DNA of 37,733 bases from Myxococcota bacterium (GTDB taxonomy: Bacteria; Myxococcota_A; UBA9160; UBA6930): positions 1-37,733 of the forward strand of contig JASJCN010000013.1 of the NCBI GenBank assembly GCA_030065975.1, given 5' to 3'. Position 1 is the first letter of the stretch. The number at the start of each line of letters is the position of its first letter. The notes beneath the pieces were generated by a model that did no database searches, was not told the origin of the DNA, and saw nothing but the letters and a program-made list of their open reading frames with translations. This document shows, piece by piece, positions 25,401 through 32,564 of this stretch. Position numbers and translations under genes: made by a program.

Positions 25401-25620
25401 TGATGGGCCGGCTCTCGCGCGTGCGCACGTGCAGGCCGCAAGCGGCCGGGCACTCGGTGCACGTCGAGGCGTAGATCACGGCGTTGCCGGGCGTGACCTC
25501 CTCGGGCTGGACCACGTAGGGGATCAGGCTCTCCACGTGGTCGGCGCAGCCGGCGGCGGCTGCGGCGCCGGCGCTCACGCCGACGAGCTTCAGGAAATCA
25601 CGACGATCGAAGTCGGTCAT
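22489..25620 (-). CDS. actB: Alternative complex III subunit ActB (molybdopterin-like and iron-sulfur fusion)
   Basis: A 1043-residue periplasmic subunit. It starts with a twin-arginine signal (RRDFLK, residues 6-11) followed by a possible lipobox Cys25. Residues about 45-690 are the molybdopterin-oxidoreductase-like B1 domain. It retains four cysteines (C54, C57, C61, C89) in [4Fe-4S]-like spacing, although known ActB1 domains carry no molybdenum cofactor. Residues about 706-757 form a low-complexity linker with 12 His. The B2 part follows with four ferredoxin-type Cys groups: from C799 (CTGCSSC), near 874 (CQQCGAAPCEPVCP), near 906 (CIGTRYCANNCP) and near 957-985 (CNFC...CQQTCP). The ATG at 25620 has an AGGA site and makes the Tat signal N-terminal. 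Confidence 0.94.
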   Translation of the reverse strand: MTDFDRRDFLKLVGVSAGAAAAAGCADHVESLIPYVVQPEEVTPGNAVIYASTCTECPAACGLHVRTRESRPIKLEGNPEHPVNRGKLCGRAQASVGRTYSPDRFKGPVARNEAGELEPISWDDAVARVADALRADPGKGHVLGGDPGPTAGDLVDRFVSATGLGGRTVYEPLAHEALREASRQVFGVASEPIFDLSDAHLIIDFGAEFLEDGPSTVEHAAQWAAARDVAKKEHGGARTVYVGSRLSLTASSSDEWLTAKPGTEGILALALAGVASRNGGGSLPAGVSAPSVESAAEIADVDAEAIERIGKALGHGHAVALPPAPAASSRRAVATNAAVLILNQVVGAVGTALRVPPAPTGSQPSYRETLALIEKMKSGGVNVLLVHDSNPVYSLPKAAGFEAALENVGLVVSFATSADETAAAADLILPDHAPMESWGDRAPRPGARSVVQPTFRPLYDTRALGDTLLDVGRAIGEATAARLPTGSFRSVLEEAWSDTDWRKALSEGGVFGELESADTSGGDLGRLEFAAPALSDKGEYTLLPFATGLLHDGRGANLPWLQEIPDPVTHVAWDSWAEVSLATAEKLGVEIGDLIEIQGSAEPIKVPVFPRGGIRDDVVAVPLGQGHTVGTFASREVQGLPGTARGVNVADALPPLVDEGGGRAWLTEKVALTATGEHRRLPLLQFSDNKRKRELGEVIDLADLAGNGHGDGHGDGHGEAKADAHGDEHAKADDHGSHGDGHGDGHGGGHDDHGGHEILEDFDPADDAADEALAAAYPDELSVKASPYRWGLTVDLDRCTGCSSCIVACYVENNIPMVGEDETRRVRQMAWLRIDRFVGEGEVDYPLQLNRGDYHPRPSAEKLGDTDIRNSPMMCQQCGAAPCEPVCPVIATYHNEEGLNAMIYNRCIGTRYCANNCPYKVRRFNYFDNQITKWPAPMELGLNPDVTVRGQGVMEKCNFCVQRVQTARQIAKNEGREILDGEVQTACQQTCPTDAIGFGNLRDDQSEVSKRADDPRSYYALQVLNTRPGVTYLKKVRRGKIEG

Positions 25621-25628
25621 CGGCGGTC

Positions 25629-26369
25629 CTAGTAGTGGCAGGTGAAGCAGTCTTGAGAGGCGCCATTGTCCCGATGGCAATTGATGCACCAGCCCATCTC
25701 GAGCTTCTTGGTGGGCATCGCCGTCGGGCCGAGCTGCCGATCCGGCACGAACCAGATCTTCTCCATTTCCTCGACGCGGCCGTGGCATTGCTGGCACTCG
25801 ATGCCGGCGCGCACGTGCGCCTGGTGCTGGAACTGCACGTGCTCGGGCGCGCGATGGACCTGCACCCAGCGGATGGGCTCGCGGGCTTCCCAGTGCTCCT
25901 TCAGGATGCGGATGCCCTCGAGCTCGTCGTAGGAGGCGTCGAAGTGCTCGTGGCAGCCCATGCACAGCTCCACGGACGGAACGCCGGCGGCCTGGGAGCG
26001 ATCGGTGCCCGCGTGGCAGTACAGGCAGGGGATCTCGTAGCGACCCGCGTGGTGCAGGTGGCTGAAGGGAATCGGCTGGTTCGGGCCTTCGACGTCGTCG
26101 CTCCAGGCGAGGTCATGGGACTCGCACGCCTCGAGCGTCGGGTGCGGCTTGTCGAACTCGGGCGGGATCTCGACGTTGGCGTCGGGATTCTCCGCCAGCA
26201 TGGCCTTCAGCAGCTGCGCTTCGCACACACTGCCCGCGAGGCGGGGCGCGTCGGCGCTGGCGCGCTGTTGGCCGACGGTGAAGATCAGGATTCCGAAGAG
26301 GGCCGCTGCGGAGAGTGCGATCGCAGCCGAGGCCAGAGAGGGACGAAGGGTCGAGAGCCGTTTTGCCAT
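25629..26369 (-). CDS. actA: Alternative complex III subunit ActA (pentaheme cytochrome c)
   Basis: A 246-residue multiheme cytochrome c anchored by one N-terminal helix (about residues 13-33). Five CxxCH heme sites are present: C115-H119, C136-H140, C192-H196, C228-H232 and C241-H245. This is the number expected for ActA. The last site ends one residue before the C-terminus. PFSHLHHAGRYEIPCLYCH is the typical first block. It accepts electrons from ActB. The ATG at 26369 precedes the anchor; a GGAAGG run lies 14 nt upstream, farther than usual, so the start is reasonably but not fully certain. The gene leads the actABCDEF operon. Confidence 0.93.
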   Translation of the reverse strand: MAKRLSTLRPSLASAAIALSAAALFGILIFTVGQQRASADAPRLAGSVCEAQLLKAMLAENPDANVEIPPEFDKPHPTLEACESHDLAWSDDVEGPNQPIPFSHLHHAGRYEIPCLYCHAGTDRSQAAGVPSVELCMGCHEHFDASYDELEGIRILKEHWEAREPIRWVQVHRAPEHVQFQHQAHVRAGIECQQCHGRVEEMEKIWFVPDRQLGPTAMPTKKLEMGWCINCHRDNGASQDCFTCHY

Positions 26370-26878
26370 GTCTGGATTGGTGACCTTCCGAGACCAAGCG
26401 CGGCGCAAGGCGCAATTCGCCCGCTTCACCACAGTACGGGTCCAACGAACCCACACGGGGCCTGGAAGGAGGTGGCGCAACAGCCACCGGCGCGCTCCCG
26501 GCCGCGCTGGCGCCCGTTGATTAGGGGTTCCCCGAGTTGACGTCAAGCCTCGAGACCCCCGAGGGCGCGGCGGAATCAGGACCGAAAGTGGTCTCTTTGT
26601 GGGGTCCGTGCACCGCACTCCGGCGTCGATCGGGTCCCATGGTAGACTCGGCGCGCTGCACCTCCTCCCGAGGGGAGAACGGCTCTCTGCAGGCAGCCAT
26701 CCGCAGTCGCCCAGTGCACGAAACGCGCTGTGCGCGCTTCGTGAGTTCGATCGCGCGTTCGATCGAACACAGGTGGAACGGCGGGTGGAGTCTCGATGGG
26801 AACGACCCTCAGCAGAAACCGGTGCAGCCCTCGCGCGCGAGACCGCCGCAACCCTCGAATGCGAAACAGGAGATCCGC
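26370..26878. promoter_or_regulatory. Divergent control region between act operon and acyl-CoA dehydrogenase operon
   Basis: About 509 bp without a convincing gene. It contains three palindromes: TTGACGTCAA at 26537-26546; an 11-bp-arm inverted repeat at 26717-26743 (outer arms CACGAA/TTCGTG, 10 of 11 pairs, centre CTGTG); and GTTCGATCGAAC at 26757-26768, preceded at 26745-26753 by a partial copy GTTCGATCG. These are candidate operators for a dimeric regulator. A TAGACT hexamer at 26643-26648 could be a -10 for the rightward genes. No regulator gene is adjacent. Confidence 0.45.
26643..26648 (+). promoter_or_regulatory. Candidate -10 (TAGACT) for the acyl-CoA dehydrogenase operon
   Basis: It matches the hexamer style of the other promoters in the window, but with a leader of about 220 nt before the GTG at 26879. 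The palindromes at 26717-26768 would then lie downstream of the start point, where a repressor could block elongation. Confidence 0.25.
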
Positions 26879-27964
26879 GTGATCGGCTTCGATCCCACCG
26901 AAGAGCAGGCCCTCATCGTCGAGACGGTGAGCCAGTTCGCACAGAACGAGATCCGCCCCGTCGCCCGCGAGTGCGACGAGTCCGGAAAGCTCCCCGACTC
27001 GGTGCTGGCCCAGGCCCACGAGCTGGGTCTCGTCGCCAACGCGCTCCCCGAGAGTGTGGGCGGCGGCGGCGAGCGCAGTGCGGTGCTCGGCGCGCTGGTG
27101 ACGGAGGAGCTCGCGTGGGGCGACCTCGCCATCGCGCTCGGGATCCTGAGCCCGGCGCTGGTCGCCCTCCCCGTCGCGGAGTTCGGAACCGACGCGCAGC
27201 GCGAGCGGCTCGCCCACTACGCGGGCGAGAGCTTCGTGCCCGGCGCCCTGGCGCTTCAGGAGCCGCGCTTCGGCAGCGACCCGTTCCGGCCCGGCTGCAG
27301 CGCCGAGCGCGACGGCAACGGCTTCGTGCTGAACGGCTCGAAGTGTCAGGTGCCGTGGATGGACGGCGACGACACGGTGCTGGTCTTCGCGACCCTGGAC
27401 GGACGCGGCGAGGGGTTCCTCGTATCGCGCGCTGCCGACGGTCTCTCCGCCGAACGCGAGCGCAACCTCGGCATCCAGGCCCTGCCGACTGCCACCCTGT
27501 CGCTCGACGGCGTCCGGGTCGACGCGGACGCCCGCCTCGGCGGCGACGCCGGCTGCGACCTCTCGCGCATCGTCACCCAGGGCCGCGTCGCGCTGGCCGC
27601 GGCCGGGCTCGGCGTCTCGCGCGCCGCGTTCGAGGTGGCGCGCGACTACGCCAAGGAACGCGAGGTGTTCGGCGTGAAGGTGGCCCAGAAGCAGGCGATC
27701 GCCTTCAAGCTGGCGGACATGGCCATCGAGATCGACGCGGCGCGGCTGCTCGCCTGGGAGGCCGCGGCGCGTCTCGACGCGGGCCAGGACGCCCTGCGCG
27801 AAGCCACCCTCGCCTACGACCAGGTCCGGCGCGTCGCCCTCGAGGTGGCCGACGGCGCCGTCCAGGTGTTCGGCGGCCACGGCTACATCCGCGACTACCT
27901 TCCCGAGATGCACCTGCGCAACGCCCGCGGCTTCGCCAGCTTCGAAGCCCTGGCCCTGGTCTGA
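26879..27964 (+). CDS. Acyl-CoA dehydrogenase family protein, short form
   Basis: A 361-residue FAD-dependent acyl-CoA dehydrogenase-like protein. The start GTG at 26879 has AGGAG 6-7 nt upstream and begins at the family N-terminus (FDPTEEQALIVETVSQFAQ). Visible parts are the helical N-domain, a modified flavin-contact motif LQEPRFGSD in place of TEPxxGSD, YAKEREVFGVKVAQKQA, and VFGGHGYIRDYLPEMHLRNAR. It ends right after SFEAL, where the usual YEGT catalytic-base loop begins, so its active site may differ from the neighbour. It lies 10 nt before a second, longer dehydrogenase on the same strand; the two may form a hetero-oligomer, as paired ACADs of some steroid/fatty-acid pathways do. Confidence 0.88.
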   Translation: MIGFDPTEEQALIVETVSQFAQNEIRPVARECDESGKLPDSVLAQAHELGLVANALPESVGGGGERSAVLGALVTEELAWGDLAIALGILSPALVALPVAEFGTDAQRERLAHYAGESFVPGALALQEPRFGSDPFRPGCSAERDGNGFVLNGSKCQVPWMDGDDTVLVFATLDGRGEGFLVSRAADGLSAERERNLGIQALPTATLSLDGVRVDADARLGGDAGCDLSRIVTQGRVALAAAGLGVSRAAFEVARDYAKEREVFGVKVAQKQAIAFKLADMAIEIDAARLLAWEAAARLDAGQDALREATLAYDQVRRVALEVADGAVQVFGGHGYIRDYLPEMHLRNARGFASFEALALV

Positions 27965-27974
27965 GGAGCGAGCC

Positions 27975-29201
27975 ATGACGATCTCTTTCGAGCCGACCGA
28001 AGCCTCCAAGGCTGCCCGCGAGCACTACCGAAAGGTGGCCGAGGAGCAGATGCGCCCGGTGTCGCGCAAGTACGACGACGAGGAGCACACCCTCCCCAAG
28101 GAATGGGTCGACTGGTTCTGGCAGGAGGGTCGCCACGGCGGCCCGCGTCCGACCGACGGCCCCGGCGACGGCTTCATCCAGGTGTGCATCCAGGCCGAGG
28201 AGCTCTGCTGGGGCGACGCCGGCCTCTACCTGCGGATGCCCACTCCGGCGCTCGGTGGCTCCGCCGTCTCGGCGGCGGGGACCGCCGAGCAGAAGAAGAA
28301 GTTCCTCTCGCCCTTCCGCGAGAAGGGCGGGCACCCGATCTGGGGCGCCATGGCGATCACCGAGCCCCAGGCCGGCTCGGACTCGGCCGCCATCGAGACG
28401 ACCGCCGAGCTCGACGGCGACGAGTGGGTGCTGAACGGCACCAAGATCTTCTGCACCGCCGGCGAAGGCGCCTCGACCGTGGAGGGCGGCTTCGTGGTCG
28501 TGTGGGCCACCGTCGACAAGTCGGCGGGACGCGGCGGCATCAAGTCCTTCGTGGTGCCGGCCGGCACGCCGGGGATGGAGCTCGTCGGCACCGAGCACAA
28601 GCTCGGCATCCGCGCCTCCGACACCGCCACCCTGCGCCTCGAGAACTGCCGGGTCCCCCAGGACCATCTGCTCGGCAGCTCGGCCGTGAAGAAGAAGGAC
28701 CCGAGCAAGACCGGCGACAAGGGCTTCAAGGGCGCCATGGCGACCTTCGACGCCAGCCGTCCGATCGTGGCGGCCATGGCCGTCGGCGTCGGTCGCGCGG
28801 CCCTCGACTTCCTGCTGGAGGAGCTCGAGCGCCAGGGCGTGCGCGTGCGCTACGACGCGCCGCCGGCCGAGGTGACCGCGCTCGAGCGCGACGTGATGGA
28901 GATGGAGGCCGAGCTCCAGGCCGCACGCCTGCTCACCTGGCGCGCCGCCTGGATGATGAACCACGGCAAGCCGAACAACCTCGAAGCCTCCATGTGCAAG
29001 GCCAAGGCGGGGCTCGCCGTCACCAAGATCACCCAGAAGGCGGTCGAGCTGCTCGGGCCCCTCGGCTACTCGAAGAAGCTGATGGTGGAGAAGTGGATGC
29101 GCGACGCGAAGATCAACGACATCTACGAGGGCACCCAGCAGATCAACCAGCTGATCGTGGCCCGCCGCATCCTCGACTACCCGTCCGCGATGCTCCGCTA
29201 A
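27975..29201 (+). CDS. Acyl-CoA dehydrogenase
   Basis: A 408-residue acyl-CoA dehydrogenase that introduces an alpha-beta double bond and passes electrons to ETF and then the quinone pool. The flavin motif AITEPQAGSDSAA and the catalytic loop IYEGTQQINQLIVARRIL (Glu near residue 380) are both intact. GAGGAG lies 6 nt before the ATG. Gene order with the preceding short ACAD (10-nt gap) indicates one operon. Chain-length or sterol specificity cannot be read from sequence. Its stop codon forms the first bases of a TAAGCT hexamer before the Trm112-like gene. Confidence 0.93.
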   Translation: MTISFEPTEASKAAREHYRKVAEEQMRPVSRKYDDEEHTLPKEWVDWFWQEGRHGGPRPTDGPGDGFIQVCIQAEELCWGDAGLYLRMPTPALGGSAVSAAGTAEQKKKFLSPFREKGGHPIWGAMAITEPQAGSDSAAIETTAELDGDEWVLNGTKIFCTAGEGASTVEGGFVVVWATVDKSAGRGGIKSFVVPAGTPGMELVGTEHKLGIRASDTATLRLENCRVPQDHLLGSSAVKKKDPSKTGDKGFKGAMATFDASRPIVAAMAVGVGRAALDFLLEELERQGVRVRYDAPPAEVTALERDVMEMEAELQAARLLTWRAAWMMNHGKPNNLEASMCKAKAGLAVTKITQKAVELLGPLGYSKKLMVEKWMRDAKINDIYEGTQQINQLIVARRILDYPSAMLR

Positions 29202-29204
29202 GCT
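29199..29204 (+). promoter_or_regulatory. Candidate -10 element (TAAGCT) before the Trm112-like gene
   Basis: TAAGCT ends 9 nt before the ATG at 29214, but its first three bases are the stop codon of the upstream gene, so it may be coincidental. Confidence 0.2.
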
Positions 29205-29213
29205 GTCGATCCG

Positions 29214-29465
29214 ATGCCGATCCCCGAAGACCTGATCGAGATCCTCGTCTGCCCCGAGACCCGCCAGCCGGTCGCCCTGGCGACGGCCGAGCAGCTCGAG
29301 CCCATCAACGCGAAGATCCGCGACGGCTCGCTCCGCAACCGCGGCGGCCAGCCGGTGAGCACCGAGATCCAGGAAGCCCTGATCCGCGAAGACGGCAAGA
29401 TCCTCTACGTGATCGACGACGGCATCCCCGTCATGCTCGTCGAGGACTCGATCGAGCTGGCCTGA
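29214..29465 (+). CDS. Trm112 family protein
   Basis: An 83-residue Trm112/YcaR-like protein, starting IPEDLIEILVCPETRQPVALA and ending with DDGIPVMLVEDSIEL, the typical frame for this family. Eukaryotic and archaeal Trm112 proteins activate methyltransferases; the role of bacterial ones is less clear. The usual second Cys of the CPxC zinc knuckle is absent (CPETRQP), and only one Cys remains, so zinc is probably not bound. It sits 12 nt after an acyl-CoA dehydrogenase gene and may be expressed with it. Confidence 0.85.
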   Translation: MPIPEDLIEILVCPETRQPVALATAEQLEPINAKIRDGSLRNRGGQPVSTEIQEALIREDGKILYVIDDGIPVMLVEDSIELA

Positions 29466-29981
29466 CCGCCGCTTCGCTCCTCGCCCTTCGTCTTGGGAGG
29501 GTCGGGGGTGGGGACGGCTCCCGGCTCATGGCTCGCTGCCGGCCGCGCCGCCGCTCACGCAGGTCCGACCCCGGACGCCCGAGCGCTTGCGCGCTCGACG
29601 CCCGTTCCGCCAAGACCGCCGGACGGGCGAGGCTGCGCTTGACTTCCCCGGAAGCCGTCCCCACCCCCTCCGCGCAGCTCGGGCGGCGGATCGGGCCCCC
29701 CATTCCAAAGAGAGCCGAACGAGCGTCGAGCAGCTCCCTACCGGAGCGCGCCCGCCTCCGCGCAACGAGGAGGGGCGGGGGATGGGTGGAGGCGAAGTCA
29801 AGCGCAGCCTCGCCCGGCACTCAGGCGTGAAGGACTGGACTGGAGCGCGAAAGCGCTCACAGGCCAGCGGCACCCACCCCCGAGAGCGGAGTCACCGCGC
29901 GCAGCGAGCCATGAGCCGCAACCCATCCCCCGCCCCGACCCTCCCAAGCAACCGCAGGAGAAGAACGCGGCCCCGTCCAAC
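29466..29981. repeat. Large imperfect palindrome filling the gap between convergent genes
   Basis: The whole gap between the Trm112-like gene and the convergent PAC2 gene is an inverted repeat with its centre at 29720. Perfect segments pair at identical distances from the centre: 29492-29507 with 29933-29948 (16 bp), 29522-29539 with 29901-29918 (18 bp), and 29624-29646 with 29794-29816 (23 bp). The sequence between them matches partly and without net indels; similarity extends to about 29468 and 29970 with small gaps, and inwards to about 29680/29760. The central 60-80 bp are not symmetrical. Because of the symmetry, both strands carry similar fake reading frames. No transposase is present. 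Confidence 0.88.
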
Positions 29982-30764
29982 CTACTGCGCGAACTCGCGG
30001 CGTTTGAGCTCTTTGACGTACTCGGACAGCGCCGGGTCCGCCGCCACCAGCTCGGAGACGTTGCGTTCGAAGGCCGCGGAGTCGCGCTCGAGGGGGGTGC
30101 GGTCCACGGGGAGGTCCAGGAGCTCCGCCGCCGTCTGCACCAGGGCCAGGGTGCCGCGCGGGTTCGGCGTCACCGTGATGTAGTGAGGCAACCCGGCCCA
30201 GAGGCTCGTCACCTCGAGCCCCTCTGCACGCAGTCGATCGGCCAGCACGCCGGTGATTCCCGTCGGCCCCTCGTAGTCCGAGGGCTCGACGGCGAGCTCG
30301 CCGAGCAGGCTCGGCTCCGAGGAGAAGCCGCTCACGCGAACCGGGCGCGAGTAGAGCACGTCGGCCAGGAAGCCTCCGAGGAGCACCGCACGCCGGATCG
30401 ACAGGGTGTCGACCGCACGCACCACGAGATCGCAGAAGCTGCGCCAGCGCAGGTGCGGCTCGGCGCCGACCCCGAACACCAGCTCGGGCCGGTCGGGGAT
30501 CGCCGCGAAGCGCAGCTCGAAGTCGGGCCAGGCGATCTCCCGCACGCCCTCCTGTCCGATGCGCACGTTGGGACGCCGGACGGTGAAGTCGTAGAAGTCC
30601 TGGCAGTCGATGCGACCCAGCGGGGCCGACTGGAAGCTGTCCGACAGGAAACGCACCGCTCCGGTGGCCGACTCGCCCGCGTCGTTCCAGCCCTCGAACG
30701 CCAGCATCAGGACCGGGTCCTCGAAGGCGGGCTGGACGTCGAAGCGAAGGGCGTTCAGGGTCAT
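29982..30764 (-). CDS. PAC2 family protein
   Basis: A 260-residue protein of the PAC2 (proteasome assembly chaperone 2-like) family. The N-terminal DPVLMLAFEGWNDAGESATGAVRFL, the middle LLGGFLADVLYSRPV, and YEGPTGITGVL with WAGLPHYITVTPNPRGTLAL are the conserved blocks. Bacterial members are common in Actinobacteria and some Proteobacteria, usually with no known function; no proteasome genes are nearby. The ATG at 30764 begins at the conserved domain; GGAGAG lies about 10 nt upstream. It follows the response-regulator gene by 62 nt and may be the last gene of that transcript. Confidence 0.86.
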   Translation of the reverse strand: MTLNALRFDVQPAFEDPVLMLAFEGWNDAGESATGAVRFLSDSFQSAPLGRIDCQDFYDFTVRRPNVRIGQEGVREIAWPDFELRFAAIPDRPELVFGVGAEPHLRWRSFCDLVVRAVDTLSIRRAVLLGGFLADVLYSRPVRVSGFSSEPSLLGELAVEPSDYEGPTGITGVLADRLRAEGLEVTSLWAGLPHYITVTPNPRGTLALVQTAAELLDLPVDRTPLERDSAAFERNVSELVAADPALSEYVKELKRREFAQ

Positions 30765-30826
30765 GCGGGGGCGGCTCTCCAGTGGGTCTCGCGAGCGCGG
30801 GCGTGCGGGTCGGACGCCGACGGACG

Positions 30827-31524
<698 letters not shown>

Positions 31525-31525
<1 letters not shown>

Positions 31526-32490
31526 CAGGAGCCGGCCGACCCCGCCGAGCCCGCCGTCGCAGCCACGAGCATGGGCTCGGGGGCCGCGCGCAGGGTGACC
31601 ACGAAGCGGCTTCCCTCGCCGAGCCCGGTGCTCTGGGCCACGACCTTGCCGCCGTTCCGGCGCACCAGGCTCCAGACGACGAAGAGGCCGAGGCCCAGGC
31701 CGGCGGCCTGGCGCTGGACGCCGCGCCCGGCGCGGTAGAAGCGCTGGAAGATCTGGTTGAGCTCCCCGGGCTCGATCCCGATGCCGCGGTCCTCGATGGC
31801 GACGCGCAGCCGACCGTCGGAGCCGAGCGTCACGTTCACGCGCACCTCCACCGGGGGGTCCGAGTACTTGATGGCGTTCTCGAGCAGGTTGCGGAACACC
31901 ACGCCGAGCTCGGCCGGGTTCCCGAGGGCCGCGTGGGTCGTCTCGACGCGGATGCGGATCGCGTCTGCGGGCAGGCCGTGGCGTTCGCGCAGCTCGGTCG
32001 CGCCGGCCTGGAGGACCGCGGCCAGGTCCACGGGCTCGGGGGCGGGGCGCGCCCGGTCCTCGGCGCGCGCGGCGGCCAGGACCTGATCCATGGTGTGCTC
32101 CAGACGCTCCACGTCGCGTCCCATCTTGCGCAGGAAGTCGGCCCGGGTGTCCGGGCCCGGATCCCTGCGTTGGAGCGTCTCCAGATACAGGCTGAGCGAG
32201 GCCAGCGGCGTCTTCATCTCGTGGGTCACGGCGTCCAGGAATGCCTGCTGACGCTGGTTCACGCGGATCTCGCGGGCCACCCAGACGCACAGCGCCACGA
32301 GCCCGGCGATGATCAGCAGGAAGAACACCGTGCCGAGCACGATCAAGAGCCAGTGCACCGGGCCGAGCCCCCGGGTCACCGGAGCCAGATCGGATACCAC
32401 CAGCAGGAGCCAGCCGACGGCGAGCGCCAGGGCGATCACCGAGAGGCTCACGCCGAGGGTCAGGGGGACGCCGATGGAACGACCACGCAC
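31525..32490 (-). CDS. Membrane histidine kinase with minimal sensor loop
   Basis: A 321-residue sensor kinase. Two membrane helices (about residues 9-32 and 46-70) are joined by a loop of only about 13 residues, so there is no periplasmic sensor domain; it may sense the membrane or a partner protein. The H-box is VTHEMKTPLASL (H90), the N-box is NLLENAIKYSD, G1 is DRGIGI and G2 is GLGLGLFVV. All residues needed for autophosphorylation are present. The start is a GTG at 32490, chosen because it sits just ahead of the first helix; no good ribosome-binding site is visible, so this start is uncertain. The gene begins 74 nt after DUF1329. Confidence 0.91.
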
Positions 32491-32564
32491 GAGACAAGCG
32501 TCGGCGCTGGCGGAGCCCGGCGCAAGGTGAGGCCCAGGGAGCGCGGAGAGGGCTCGCCCGAGGC

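Noticed and set aside
21124-25632. A 1502-codon open frame on the plus strand opposite actB and actC
   Set aside because: The minus strand encodes unmistakable ActB and ActC proteins. The plus frame has no recognisable motif and the composition of an antisense artefact.
26537-26878. An N-terminal extension of the first acyl-CoA dehydrogenase back to 26537
   Set aside because: The extra 114 residues are Arg/Ser/Pro-rich and unlike the family. The GTG at 26879 has a good ribosome site and begins at the conserved N-terminus.
29431-30183. Reading frames on both strands in 29431-30183 that share peptides such as GEVKRSLAR and GEAALDF
   Set aside because: The similarity results from the palindrome at 29466-29981. 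The frames run into neighbouring genes and have no domain, so I treat them as by-products of the repeat.
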